This document shows positions 23,904-34,176 of a DNA stretch of 64,000 nucleotides, one piece after another; position 1 is the stretch's first letter, and every line of letters begins with the position of its first letter. The position numbers were made by a program, and so were the translations under genes. Where the stretch lies: positions 2,976,001 to 3,040,000 of the forward strand of contig NC_016457.1 of assembly GCF_000226115.1 (NCBI RefSeq), given 5' to 3'. Source of the stretch: Thermothielavioides terrestris NRRL 8126 (taxonomy: Eukaryota; Ascomycota; Sordariomycetes; Sordariales; Chaetomiaceae). The notes under the pieces were generated by a model that saw only the letters and a program-made list of their open reading frames with translations, made no database searches and was not told the origin of the DNA.

Positions 23904-25396
23904 TCAAGAAAGGATACAATTGGCCTCCAAATACTTTGCCCGTGGGAGATTGACGCCGGAAACGCGCCCGGGGGCTTCGCTGCCCACGATCATCCAGTGG
24001 CTGATGCGGCAGTCCTGCGTCTCGGGGTCCCAAGACCAGGCAAGGCAGGCGCGGGCCCGGCGATCGCAATGCTTCTTGCAAGCCTTGGCCGTTCTGACGT
24101 CGCGGACCGTGAGCGTCGATTCGTCGGGCTCCCCGACATGGTCCCAATCCTGATGGAACGCCGCATCCGCACCCGGCTGCCTCCACGGCGGCGTGTGCCC
24201 GTATGTCTCCCAGAGATCGTTCCACAGCACCGGCTTGCTGACGTCCCGGAAGCGGTCGCCGAGCTCCCTCATCGCGGCCGGCGACGCCAGCTTGTGGAAG
24301 GAAAGAACGGGCGAGCAGAGCCGGTCGGCGCGGATCTTGCTCAACAGCGGCGGCTCGCCATTGAACAGGTGGCTGTAGGTCTCGTCGAGGTAGATGCCGA
24401 GCTTGAGCAGGGCCTTGGCCAGCAGCCGATCGCCCCATGTCTCGTCGAGCGAGTCGACATAAGCCGAGGAGAGCGCCCGTGGGTCCTTGAACAGGGCGCG
24501 CATCGCTGCCTGCGAGAGGATGACGGCAGATCCTCCGTGAGCAAACCGCGCCTTGAAATCGCCCACCGCGTTTCCAAGGTAGTGGGGCTGTTTAGGGTTG
24601 AGATGTGTGAGAAGTGGCTTGAGCGAGGGCTGGATCACGAAGGTGTCGTCGTCCACCAGGAGGTACCACTTCTTGTCGGGGAACTCCTGGAACGCCATCT
24701 CGAGACCGGACATGAACTGGCGAGCAGGTTAGTAGTGGACAGCAGACGCAGGCTGGGACATCCCCGGCACCAGCCTACCTTCATCGCGTCCAGTTCCCAG
24801 CCAAACGACTTGCAGTGTTGGAGAGCCAACGCCTCATCGCCCTCAGAGATGGCCTCGCTCAGTTCGTCGTATTTCTGGATCCTGGGGTGAGACGTGTGAG
24901 CGCGCAAATGGCGAAGGGAGTGCGCCACCCCATCTCGGACCCGAAGTCGTTGGCCGCGGTACTTGAAGGAGTAGGGATAGTCTTCGTCCCCCTGCGCGCC
25001 CTGGCCCTCGTAATCGGCGATGATCAAGACATCTCGAAAAGCATTCACGTTGCTTAGCGCGTCGAACCAGGCGGGGACCCGGTCCTTTGTGCCATACCCA
25101 GTCTTCAGCACGACCAACACATCTCGGCCAAGATCGAAGTTGACTGGGGATGGAGGAGGCTGCGCGTAAACCCAACGCTCACTCGGCCGGGACGTCCAGG
25201 CAGCCTCGAGTCTCTTGAAGTTGAACCGGAAAGCCAGCCGCACGGCGGAGTCGTACGGCAGAACCAGCCACAGGAAAAGAAAGACGGCCAGAGCGAGGCA
25301 TGACAGGGACCGCAGGCCCAGCCGGACTCGGGGCCTGGGACGGGTCCTCACACGGGGGCCTTGCCCGACGCGCTGCCACAAGACTGTGGATGTCAT
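23904..25396 (-). CDS. GT31-type glycosyltransferase with PAN-like C-terminus
   Basis: Two exons (25396-24779, 24716-23904) give 476 aa. It is a type II membrane protein: a short Arg-rich cytosolic tail, a signal anchor at about 28-47 (LRSLSCLALAVFLFLWLVLPY), then a lumenal domain. The segment DVLVVLKTGYGTKDRVPAWF opens the catalytic part. KKWYLLVDDDTFV gives the metal-binding DDD at 228-230, followed by HYLGN and FAHGGSAVILS, as in fungal GT31/core-1-like transferases. The C-terminal 80 residues have the Cys spacing of a PAN/Apple module (ACKKHCDRRARACLAWSWD...DCRISHW). The sugar and acceptor are unknown. The intron (62 nt, GT-AG) joins DAMK to FMSGLEMAF in frame. It lies in tandem with the GT32 gene, so two secretory-pathway glycosyltransferases are neighbours. 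Confidence 0.85.
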
Positions 25397-25894
25397 GCTG
25401 CCCGAACAAAGAGGTCAGCCTTACTTATATAAAAAATGTACAAAAACTCTCCAAAAATGTCTGAAGTCGGCAATCCGACGGGCGCCGGGAACGAACCTTC
25501 AGATAGTTCGCCGGCGGTCCCTTGGCCGCCGGCGTGTCACGGTCTCGGGCTCACGCGACCGCAGAAGCGCCCGCGTCGTGGAGCACTGCATGCACACAAG
25601 CGTAATCGGAATCGCAGTCCCATATCAACAACGCCGAATGCCTCTGGAAAGACTGAAAGGAGAGGCCCCGCTGCTAAATCGCGTCCCAAGAACAGTCATC
25701 ATGCGACCTCCTGTCGCTTCGAAGTGTGAAATCTGAGTTGTGCTGCTGATGACCAGGGACAAGACTCGCGCCAAGGACGGCGGCTCGGGGTTAGGGTTAT
25801 ACATTTGAGTATATGTAAGGGTAGATTTGAACACGTTCCTGAACCCCCCGAGAGTCCTGCGTGCATATAACCATACTATGCACGCATCGCAAGC
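25397..25894. other. Short intergenic region
   Basis: 498 bases between the GT31 5' end and the pICln 3' end. No gene or repeat is supported. Confidence 0.6.
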
Positions 25895-26966
25895 CTACTC
25901 TATCCTAGGGCGCTTCGCGTCCCCCTCCTCCGCGCCAGCTCCATGGCCATTAACCTCTCTTTCGTCCTCGGCCCTCGCATGCACGGTCCCAGCCCCCTCC
26001 CCAAGCTCGCCGGCCACAGCATCCTCGTCGTCCTCAGACCCAATCCAATTCCCCTCCTCGTCAAAGAACTCATGCACGTTCTCCGCCGTGATCCACCCCC
26101 CGCTGCCCGGAAAAGCGGGCGGCAGCCCGCCGTCCCGCGCGCCGGCGAACACGCCCGTGAAGCCCTCGATCGCCTCGCGGTCCCTGTCCCCTTCGAAGAT
26201 GATCTGCGCGCCGTCCGCGTCTGCGTCTTCTTCTTCCTCGTCCCCCAGCTGCACCGGGTCCGGGTTGAGGTTGGAGCACTCCGAGATGGCCTCGAAGAGC
26301 TTCGCCGCTGTTGACTGGGGCGCTTGGGCGGCTTGGGCTTCGCCGGGGGCGTCTTCCGGTCGGGGCTGTGGCGGCGGCGGCGGCGGCGCCTGCGCCTGCG
26401 CCAGCGCCTGCGGCTGCGCCTGCGGGGGGATCAGCGTCAGCTCGACGGTGTCGAACTCGTCGTCGCTTGCGCCGCCCGAGGCGAGTTCCAGCTGGAGGTA
26501 GACGGAGGGGTAGGTTTGGCCGCTCGTGGCGGAGCGGAGGTTTTTTATCGCGTGGATGCTGATTTGCTGGTATGGGATCGAGGCGCCGCACTGGGCGGCC
26601 GGGCTGAAGATGGAGAGGTGTCTGTGGCGGTGAGTGTTAGAAAAAATGAGGATGGTGAGTTTCCGGGGTGGGCAGGAGGGGCTCGTACCGTGAGTGCACA
26701 AACAAATCGACTTGCTGTTCGACGCACTCCTCGGACTGACCGCTCAGAGCGCTGTTCTCCGGGGCTGTGGGCGCGGAGGATAGGTCGGCTGGGAAGAACG
26801 GCAGCTTGCCGCGCTGCGACTTGGGAATCCAGGCCTTTGCGCCTGTCGCATGGTAGTACAGCACCGGCTTGCCGTCGTAGAAGCTCTCGGGGGTCTGCTC
26901 CTCGTGCTCGGAGAGCAGGATGTAATCGCTTAGCGCGAACGGGGACCGAACCGTTTCGAAGCTCAT
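25895..26966 (-). CDS. pICln-like methylosome/snRNP assembly protein
   Basis: Two exons (26966-26689, 26621-25895) give 334 aa. pICln binds Sm proteins and presents them to the PRMT5 methylosome during spliceosomal snRNP assembly; older names call it a chloride-conductance regulator. The N-terminal PH-like domain is visible: LYYHATGAKAWIPKSQRGKL near 37-56 and, in exon 2, IPYQQISIHAIKNLRSATSG, then PSVYLQLEL. An acidic region and the conserved ITAENVHEFFDEEGNWIG follow. A Gln/Ala/Pro-rich insert (about residues 160-185) and an acidic C-terminal tail are low complexity. Both are common positions of variation in the family. The 67-nt intron is GT-AG and keeps frame through VHSR-HLSIF. It is divergent from the hypothetical gene at 27313. 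Confidence 0.85.
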
Positions 26967-27312
26967 CTTGACGATGGAACGCTGGATTGCTTACCAACCT
27001 AGGTAAGCAATCGCAGCCAGGCGCTGTCGTGTTCGAGGCGGGAGGCGAGAGCTTCGGCAGTTCCAAGGTTTGCGTGGGGCTAAGCTCTTATCAAGAAGCT
27101 TATCGCATCCTGGAGCTTTGCCAGGTTGCTGCTGCCTTTGTCCACTCCAGTTGCAACCCCGCCACCCCTTTCGAGTTTGTGTCAATGTCCCGTTACCTTT
27201 TACTCAACAGCCAAACACCTGGATATCCATATCCCAAGAGACTCAACAGGTGTCTTCGCTCAAGGCCCAATCACAGGCATTACTACCTACCTAGGTACCT
27301 ACCTCTTTCAAG
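26967..27312. other. Divergent promoter region pICln / hypothetical gene
   Basis: 346 bases between two divergent ATGs. It contains a tandem CCTACCTAGGTACC-type palindromic run just before the 27313 start (about 27285-27302) and another ACCTAGGT palindrome near 26997. Confidence 0.5.
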
Positions 27313-28268
27313 ATGCACGACAACCGTAAGTTCGCAGTTCCAGTCCCTGCCCAACACCAAGGGCGAAACGCGCTCCTAACTCTCACCAAGGCACGCACCC
27401 GCTCCTCCAGCAAGTTCCCCTAACCGTCTCGCCCTTCGTGACGCTCCCCGCCGCCACCACCCTGCCGTACCAATACAAACCGCTACCGTCGACGCTTCCG
27501 CCCTCAGTCATCACGCCCCCCACCACAACCACTACCACCAGCACGACATCCGCCGCCGCCGCCGCCGCAGCCGACGAAGACCCCAACAACCCCACCCCCT
27601 CCGCCTCTTCCTCTGCCGCTGCAGCGGCAGCGGACCAAAAACCAAAGTACGTCGTCTCGCGGTCCGGGCACGCGGCGCACCCGGAGCAGGTGCTGGAGAC
27701 GTGCCGGGCGCTGCACGCGCACGTGGCGCAGCTGGCGGCGCAGGCGGAGCGGGACCTGGCGGCGCTGGAGGCGCGCATCCGGGCGCGCGACCTGGCCGAG
27801 AAGCGGCGCCTCGCGCCGGGCTGGCTGGACAGCGACGCGCGGCTGCTGGAGCCGGAGCGGGCCCCGCCGCCGCCGCGGCCTGCTAGTGCGAGTGCTGGCG
27901 CTGGTGCTGGTGCCGGGTTGGGGTTGGGGCAGCCGCAGGGGCAAGGGCAAGGGCAGGGCCAGGGGCAAGGGTCGGACAAGGGGATGGGCAACGAGCTGAT
28001 GGGGAATGCTGAGCTGAAGGGGCAGGCTGGTGGGAGGGGGGGAGGGGAGGGAAGTGGGGGATTGCTATCGCAGAGCCAGGCGCCGTCGCCGTCGCCGTGG
28101 TTGTTGCAGCAGCCGACGCAACAGGGTTTGGATGGCTCGGCGGGAGTGGGATATGGGGCCGGGTACGGGCACGGACCGGGCGGACCGAGTGAAATGGCCG
28201 TCCCAGACGAGGCGGAGCAGTTGGATCGCGTGTTCGGGAAGATCAACCTGGGAAAGGGAAAGTCATGA
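27313..28268 (+). CDS. Low-complexity hypothetical protein with coiled-coil segment
   Basis: Two exons: a 13-nt first coding exon (27313-27325) and 27391-28268, giving 296 aa. The family is not recognised. The spliced N-terminus reads MHDNRTHPLLQQVPLTVSPF, which looks conserved and supports the tiny exon. A Thr/Ala/Pro-rich linker follows, then an Ala/Leu/Glu/Arg helix around residues 92-135 (ETCRALHAHVAQLAAQAERD) likely to form a coiled coil. Next is a Gly-rich stretch with (GQ)n repeats at about 27,930-27,970, and an ordered C-terminus DEAEQLDRVFGKINLGKGKS. There is no signal peptide or membrane segment. The donor GTAAGT and acceptor AAG are consensus. If the intron is wrong, the frame could start at an internal codon near 27,438. 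Confidence 0.65.
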
Positions 28269-29065
28269 TAGTGCAGTTTAAGACTTGATCGTGGTGATTT
28301 GAAACTCTGCAGTGTACAGATGTGACGACTTCTTCACGGTAATGGAGCCCCACGTCTCAGGCTACTCTTTTGATGCTCATTCGAGGAGTTTCAAGGGCTG
28401 TAGTTTTAATCCTAAGGGGTGATTCAAGGCGAGGAAAAAGGCAAAAACATACAACACAGGGGATTCCCCAGTCGTCACCGACCTGAGTACTAATCCTGCG
28501 GTCAGTAGCTTATCTAGGGGAGAGCGGACGGGATCCCGAGTTGTCTACTGCCTATGGTCGTATGTGGTGGCTAGCAGTCGAAGGTCAGGCTTAAGTCTGG
28601 TGTTGCTGTGCAAGCTGCTGCTTGTGAGTTGCGGATGGCCAGCCGGTCACCGAACGGTGGAAGAAACTTCGTCCGTTGACAGACGCAATTTAAGGAGGAG
28701 TCAGACAATTGCAATTACCTTTGTTGTTCATTTGGACCAGAGACACACCAATTACGCAGTTGCCGAGTAACGGGAATGCCAAAAGCAAGGGAAGCTTATG
28801 AGGATGGAAGGTTATACTACTCGGCTTCGGTACCCGTCGCTGCGGCGCCAGCAATGCCTTGCAGTGAGACTGATAGTGTACGGAGTATTCCGTACACTAC
28901 GAAATACAGATAACGTTAGATAACTCCGGTACGTAACTTACACTCACCGGCGGAACGCAATGACCAATCAACACTAACTTGCCGCCGATCTTCAACGGGC
29001 CCGCCAGCCGCCGTTCTTCACTCATCCCAATCTCCCTCCACCCTTCCAAGTACCGATACTCCATC
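28269..29065. other. Intergenic region upstream of MFAP1
   Basis: 797 bases. A near-perfect 18-bp palindrome, GTACGGAGTATTCCGTAC, lies at 28878-28895, made of two inverted copies of the dispersed motif. Nothing else is supported. Confidence 0.6.
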
Positions 29066-30583
29066 ATGCCGCCTGAGAAGCGCATGACGGCCAATCCGCT
29101 CAAGCCAGCGCGCTACCGCGCCGGCAAGCCGGTTGGCCCGGAATCCGAATCCGAGTCCGAAGCCAGCAGCTCCGAGCGGGAAGAGGAAGTCGCGAAGAAA
29201 CCGCCCCGCAGGACAGCGCCGCCGCCGAAGTTCGCCAGCGCTGCCGGTCCTGGGCGCATAATCAGTCGCGGCGATGGCGCCAAGATTGATTTGAAAGGCG
29301 TTAGTTTAACAGAACGCGATGCCGAGGAGGCGCGACGACAGGCTGCGAAAGCGGCGAGGCTCGAGGCGGAGAGGAGAGCAAAGGAGGAGGGCTTCGTGAC
29401 CGAGGAGGAGGAGGAGGAAGAGGAGGAAGAAGAAGGTAGCGAGGAAGGAAGCGAGGCCGAGGAGGAGAGCTCCGAAGAGGAAGAAGAAGCGCCCAGACGG
29501 CTGATGATGCGACCCAAGTTCATCCCCAAGAGCCAACGGCAAGGGAACGGCGCCACAACAGCAACAACAGGCACAGCCGACACCAAGCCCGTCCAAGACG
29601 AGGACGAAGAAGAAGCCCGGCGCAAAGCCGCCGACGCGCTCGTCGAGGAGCAAATCAAGAAGGACCTCGCGGCGCGCGCGGCCGGCAAGAAACACTGGGA
29701 GTCCGACGGCAGCGGGTCGGAGAACGACGTGGACACCACGGACGACGCCGACCCGGAGGCCGAGTACGCGGCGTGGAAGCTGCGCGAGCTGAAGCGGCTG
29801 CGGCGCGAGCGCGAGGCGATCGAGGCCAAGGAGCGGGAGCTGGCCGAGATCGAGCGGCGGCGCAACCTGACCGAGGAGGAGCGGCGGGCCGAGGACGAGG
29901 CGCACCTGGCGGCGCAGCGCGAGGAGAAGGAGGGCCGCGGCAAGATGGGCTTCATGCAGAAGTACTTCCACCGGGGCGCCTTTTACCTGGACGAGAGCAA
30001 GGCGGCCGGGCTGGACAAGCGCGACCTCGTGGGCGCGCGCTACGCCGACGACGTCAACCGCGAGCTGCTGCCCAAGGCGATGCAGCTGCGCGACCTGACC
30101 AAGATCGGCAAGAAGGGCGCGACCAAGTACAGGGACCTGAAGAGCGAGGACACGGGCCAGTGGGGCCGGCTGGACGACCCCCGCCCGAGGCGCGAGTTCG
30201 ACCGGAGTCTGGACGAGCGGTTCCAGCCGGACGACCGGCGCCGGGCATGGGAGACGGGACGGGACGGAGGCGCGAAGGGCGCGAACGCGATCCCGCTGGG
30301 AGACCGCCGGGAGCGGCCGCGGGACGAAGATCGGTATCGGGACAGGGACAGGGAAAGGGAAAGGGATAGGGACAGATACAGAGATCGGAGCAGGGACCGG
30401 CACCGGGACGACCGTCGAGACTCGCACGGGCGGGGAGCTGACCACCGGGATAGGAGGCGGTCCCGGTCTCGGTCCCGGTCGCCCAGGCAGGAGCGCAGCG
30501 ACCGACGAAAACGCTCGCCGTCCCTAGAGCAGGAGAGGGACCGATATGAGAGCGACAAGCGGCGAAGAGTGGAGGCCAGATAG
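29066..30583 (+). CDS. MFAP1-family spliceosomal protein
   Basis: An intronless gene of 505 aa. MFAP1 (Spp381-related) belongs to the tri-snRNP/B-complex of the spliceosome and contacts Prp38. The start MPPEKRMTANPLKPARYRAGK is the standard fungal N-terminus. Acidic Glu runs (about 120-160) follow. The MFAP1 core occupies roughly 230-385, with ERERELAEIERRR-type helices and the hallmark KMGFMQKYFHRGAFYLDE, then LLPKAMQLRDLTKIGKKGATKY. The C-terminal 110 residues are Arg/Asp and Arg/Ser repeats typical of splicing factors. The ATG at 29066 was chosen over upstream non-ATG extension because family homology begins there. Confidence 0.88.
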   Translation: MPPEKRMTANPLKPARYRAGKPVGPESESESEASSSEREEEVAKKPPRRTAPPPKFASAAGPGRIISRGDGAKIDLKGVSLTERDAEEARRQAAKAARLEAERRAKEEGFVTEEEEEEEEEEEGSEEGSEAEEESSEEEEEAPRRLMMRPKFIPKSQRQGNGATTATTGTADTKPVQDEDEEEARRKAADALVEEQIKKDLAARAAGKKHWESDGSGSENDVDTTDDADPEAEYAAWKLRELKRLRREREAIEAKERELAEIERRRNLTEEERRAEDEAHLAAQREEKEGRGKMGFMQKYFHRGAFYLDESKAAGLDKRDLVGARYADDVNRELLPKAMQLRDLTKIGKKGATKYRDLKSEDTGQWGRLDDPRPRREFDRSLDERFQPDDRRRAWETGRDGGAKGANAIPLGDRRERPRDEDRYRDRDRERERDRDRYRDRSRDRHRDDRRDSHGRGADHRDRRRSRSRSRSPRQERSDRRKRSPSLEQERDRYESDKRRRVEAR

Positions 30584-30722
30584 GGAAGCCTCTCTGGACG
30601 TTCTGGAATGATACACCAGCATGTAGAGTGCCAAAAGTGTGGTTTGATGCACCAGCCACCCATGCCCCCATAGACGAAAGGGGCGTGCTCATGAATTAAC
30701 CTCCATCCATGTACGCTGTTGC

Positions 30723-32874
30723 TCAGATCCTCGTGATTTCTACCCTGGCCCTCTCGAATATCCTGTGCGCCACCAGCCCGTCCCCGCCCAGGTCCTTCTG
30801 TGATAGTGGATACAGCGTCATCTTGGCATATGTGCCAGCACCTCTCCGCTTCGATAGATAGCCGGGGTTGATGACCAGCACACTTTCCACGACCTGCAGT
30901 TCATTTGTCAGTCTCTGCTTAGAAAGCAGAAGATAAGAAAGGGGGAGAAAACAGGGCAACTCACCTTGGCGAACGGCGGCAACGCGCTCGGTACAACCAA
31001 CACGTCCGGCCGCACGTTCACCATCTCGCCCAGCTTCAGATAGCTGACATCGAGCATCGCGCCAGGCGGCATACCACCGCCACCAGCACCGCCACCACCA
31101 TTCTCACCCGTTGTTACCACCGCCCCCGTCTTGGGCAACCGCCTCCGATCGACGGACGGAAACAGCGGGAAGTAGTGGCGCTGCTCGAGCAGGTATCTGC
31201 TGGCGCGGGAGAGCACGTCGGGGGCGGCGGCCACGGCGGCGCCGCCGACGAGCTCCTCGTGGCGCAGCTCCCACAGCACGTCCTGGCTGCTGATGCCGAG
31301 CACGGCCTCGTTGATGCTCAGCGTCATGGGGTTGCCGACGACGCGGGCGGTCTTGGGCAGGCCCAGCTCGCGCCGCGGGAAGGCGTCCTGCGGCCACGAG
31401 ACGTGCTTGTCGAGCGCGTCGCGCACCGAGGGCACCAGCAGGATGGTCACCGCCGGGTTGGCCGCCGCCAGCCGGTTGAGCGCCGGCGAGATGAGGTACT
31501 TGAACGCGGTCGCGAGTGTGGCCGTGTCCGGGTCGTAGCTTGCTTCCGGCGGCAGGTCGAAGTCGCCCGCGGCGATGAGCGGGTGGTCGATGTCGATGAA
31601 GGGGCCTGTCAGCACGACCGCGTCGACGAAGGTGTCGGCGGCTTCGTTGCAGAGCGTGTGCAGCGGCTCGAAGTCGAGGTTGTCGTCGGCGGTGTACGGG
31701 CCCGAGGCGAAGAGGATGGTGAGCGGGAGCGGGTCCGAGTCGGCGTCCATGGCGTCCGGTCCGCCGCGCAGCCGGGAGAGGTGGGCGGCGAGGTCGCTTG
31801 GAGCGGAGGCGGCGTTCGGGAGGAGGGGGATATCGAGGACTTCGTGGACTGTGAACTCGCGGCCGGAGCTGTTGATGCCCTTGAGGGCGACGATCTGGCC
31901 GGGGAAGAATTGGTACGCCTTGAGCTTGCTCAGGTTCAGGGGCACGCGCAGCCCGTTGCCCATTCTCCTGGAGCTCTCTAATACCAGCGACGCAGCGTTG
32001 AGCTTGCCCTCCAGCGAGTCTGACGCGATGCGGCCGACGGCAACGATCTCGGCGGTCCCTTGGCTGGCGGGACTCCCAAACGCCGAGTCATCCAGCTTGT
32101 GGTGCTCCATAATGAGCGCGACAAAGTCGTCTATCCGGTCGTCGAGGATTTCGGATGCTTCGGACAGCTTCATCGCAAGTGGCTTGTACCCGAGCTTCTT
32201 CTGATCCGAGGCAGCCGTGAGCTTGACGCGGGATTGGCTGAACGGGGCGATGGGCGGTTCGGAGGCCGGGAGGTGCTCGTTCAGGATTTCGAGTACTTCA
32301 CCGGGATTCGGTCTGTCGCGGAACGATGATGGGCTACGCATGGTCGCAGTATACGTTAGCCAAGAGCACTCAACTCCCGTAGCAAACCAGTGAGCGTGCT
32401 GGCAGTGACGTACGGAACTGCGCCCGCGGCGTTTAGCGGGTCGTCCACCTTCAGCGGCGAGGAGGCGGGCTCAGCCTTCACGCGCGACACGGCCGGCGTT
32501 TTCCGCGCCGCCTTGACGGATCTCCCCGGAGCCGGCGTTGCAAGGCCGTCCAACATGCCGAACACATCGCTGCCCTTCCCCGTCCGCGGGGTTGCGCCAA
32601 CGCGCTTCTCGGTCTTGACGTGCGCCTGCGACCGGCTGCTGCGCTCGAGCTCGTCCTGCAGGTTTTGCTTGAAGGCGCGGATGTTGTCGAGTGTGGCTTT
32701 GAAATCGTCCAGGCCCATCTTCATGCCGTACGACTCCCACTTGAAGAACAAGTCCTGTGCCGACAGCTGGTGCATGCGCATGATGGACTTGAGCTCGGCC
32801 ACGACGTCGGGCTCCAGCGCCTGGCTTCCCGAGCCGAACCGCTCGTTCAGCTCAGCGATACTTTCGTCGGCCAT
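30723..32874 (-). CDS. POL12: DNA polymerase alpha-primase B subunit
   Basis: Three exons (32874-32414, 32333-30965, 30893-30723) give 666 aa. Pol12 is the non-catalytic B subunit that tethers primase-polymerase alpha at replication forks in the nucleus. The N-terminal helical domain starts MADESIAELNERFG and is followed by a linker with SPLK/TP-type sites. The OB-fold region includes GRIASDSLEGKLNAASLVLE. The inactive calcineurin-like phosphoesterase domain is seen in LTILFASGPYTADDNLDFEPL, DAVVLTGPFIDIDHP and ILLVPSVRDALDKHVSWPQ. The C-terminus FAKVVESVLVINPGYLSKR...YPL is highly typical. Introns of 80 and 71 nt are GT-AG and preserve frame (AVP-PSSFRDRPNPGE and FAK-VVESV). A second-exon ATG at 32341 is intronic and is not the start. 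Confidence 0.92.
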
Positions 32875-33150
32875 GTTGTTATTGAGATCTCTTCACGGTT
32901 CACTTGCCCAAGGCCGTGCCACGAAATGTGAAATGCTATCCGTCGTCAATGGAGGGGTTGCTGGCGAGACGCGGGGCGACGCGCTGGAAACACTTTACGC
33001 GAAAACGCGCCAAGACATGGGTGCAGCTGACGTTATGCAGTGCTACACCGACCCCCTTAAAAAAACGAACAGATTTCTTAGAAATACGACACACCCTGCA
33101 GCGGTTCGTGCGCCCCCACCAACACCTCCCAACGAGCGTCACCACACCCC

Positions 33151-33210
33151 CAAGCTCACATGTCCCCAAAGGAATCGCTCCAAGCTCACATGTCCCCAAA
33201 GGAATTGCTA
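33151..33210. repeat. 30-bp tandem duplication inside the MITE
   Basis: Two adjacent 30-bp copies (33151-33180, 33181-33210) beginning CAAGCTCACATGTCCCCAAA differ at only a few bases. Confidence 0.9.
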
Positions 33211-33324
33211 CAAATTGACGACGTTGCAAGTGTGATTGAAGAGGCCGGTAAGTCAGGTACAGATTGAAAAAAAAAATGTTGACCTGTTAAAAAAGCTTGA
33301 AAATATAGGTCATATAACATTGGT

Positions 33325-33496
33325 CTTATCGATAAGATAACTTATCGATAAGCTATCTTATCGATAAGTATAGTACTTTGTAAATGCTACCTCCTTTTTA
33401 TAACATTCATCTTATCGATAAGATGACTTATCGATAAGCTATCTTATCGATAAGTATAGTACTTTGCAAATGCCTTCTCCTTTTGGTGAGCAACAT
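33325..33496. repeat. Two 86-bp repeats carrying six CTTATCGATAAG palindromes
   Basis: The perfect 12-bp palindrome CTTATCGATAAG occurs at 33325, 33341, 33357, 33411, 33427 and 33443. Each triplet has 16-bp spacing, and the second triplet is the first shifted by exactly 86 bp; the rest of the 86-bp unit (GTATAGTACTTTG...) is also duplicated. Confidence 0.95.
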
Positions 33497-33694
33497 GTCA
33501 GTTAACCGTTTAGATCCTTTGAACCTTCGGGTCTCTCATCAATTCCAGGTTCCTATCGCGATTCCTGTAGCAACATGTTAGCTAGGGGGTGTGGTGGTGC
33601 TCGTTGGGAGGTGTTGGTGGGGGCGCACGGACCGCTGCAGGGTGTCTCGTATTTCTAAGAAATCCGTGTTGTTTTTTTAAGAGGGTCAGTGCTA

Positions 33695-34176
33695 CACGAC
33701 TTAAGTGCTGTAACGCTAACTCTCATCAGCTAGCGCAGGAGATCGGACGTCGCGCCGGCCAGGGGCTGCGACGGGGACTTCCGCAGTCGGGTCCGTTCAT
33801 CTGATTAGGTAAATTTACGATCAACAAAGCTGCTGTCGGTAATGTACGGAGAAACTCAGCAGGGACCGCTGAGCTGCCCACAACGTTTATGCTACTGCCG
33901 CAAGCTGTGTTAGAGACATACCATTTGCCCAGCTTCTACCTGCTAGCAAACAGCAACTACCTCATCGGGCTTTTTGCCTCAATCGTTCAGTTGAGCCCCA
34001 AAATATCGGGTTGGGCCTGCTCTGGCGTTGTGTGAGCCCAAGAACCGAGTGCACATCATCTCCCTGCTTGTTCCCTGCTGACCCGTTGCATGCGACGCGC
34101 CGCAGCGTGGCATAGTGCAGCAAGCAATTTTAGTGCTGAAGACAGTACTACTACGAACAAGTCGATCGAGCAAAGC
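33695..34176. other. Intergenic region upstream of the Sec14-like gene
   Basis: 482 bases between the MITE and the Sec14-like ATG. It should carry that gene's promoter. No site is assigned. Confidence 0.5.

Larger units (their letters stand above)
33046..33691. mobile_element. MITE-like element with ~117-bp terminal inverted repeats
   Basis: The left arm (33046 to about 33162) and the right arm (about 33574 to 33691) are inverted copies with high identity: both read CACYGACCC at the outer end, then CTTAAAAAAAC, GATTTCTTAGAAATACGA and ACACCCTGCAGCGG inward. The 646-bp element is flanked by a 3-bp direct repeat CTA (33043-33045 and 33692-33694), a plausible target-site duplication. It has no coding capacity. 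Small size, long TIRs and a 3-bp duplication suggest a non-autonomous DNA transposon, possibly PIF/Harbinger-type, but superfamily is an inference. Confidence 0.85.

Noticed and set aside
29306..30445. 379-codon minus-strand open frame opposite MFAP1
   Set aside because: Shadow of the sense gene; composition dominated by Leu/Val/Pro from antisense codons.
33325..33496. CRISPR-like array
   Set aside because: The repeats are palindromes in two tandem 86-bp units without unique spacers, in a fungal genome inside a transposon-like element.
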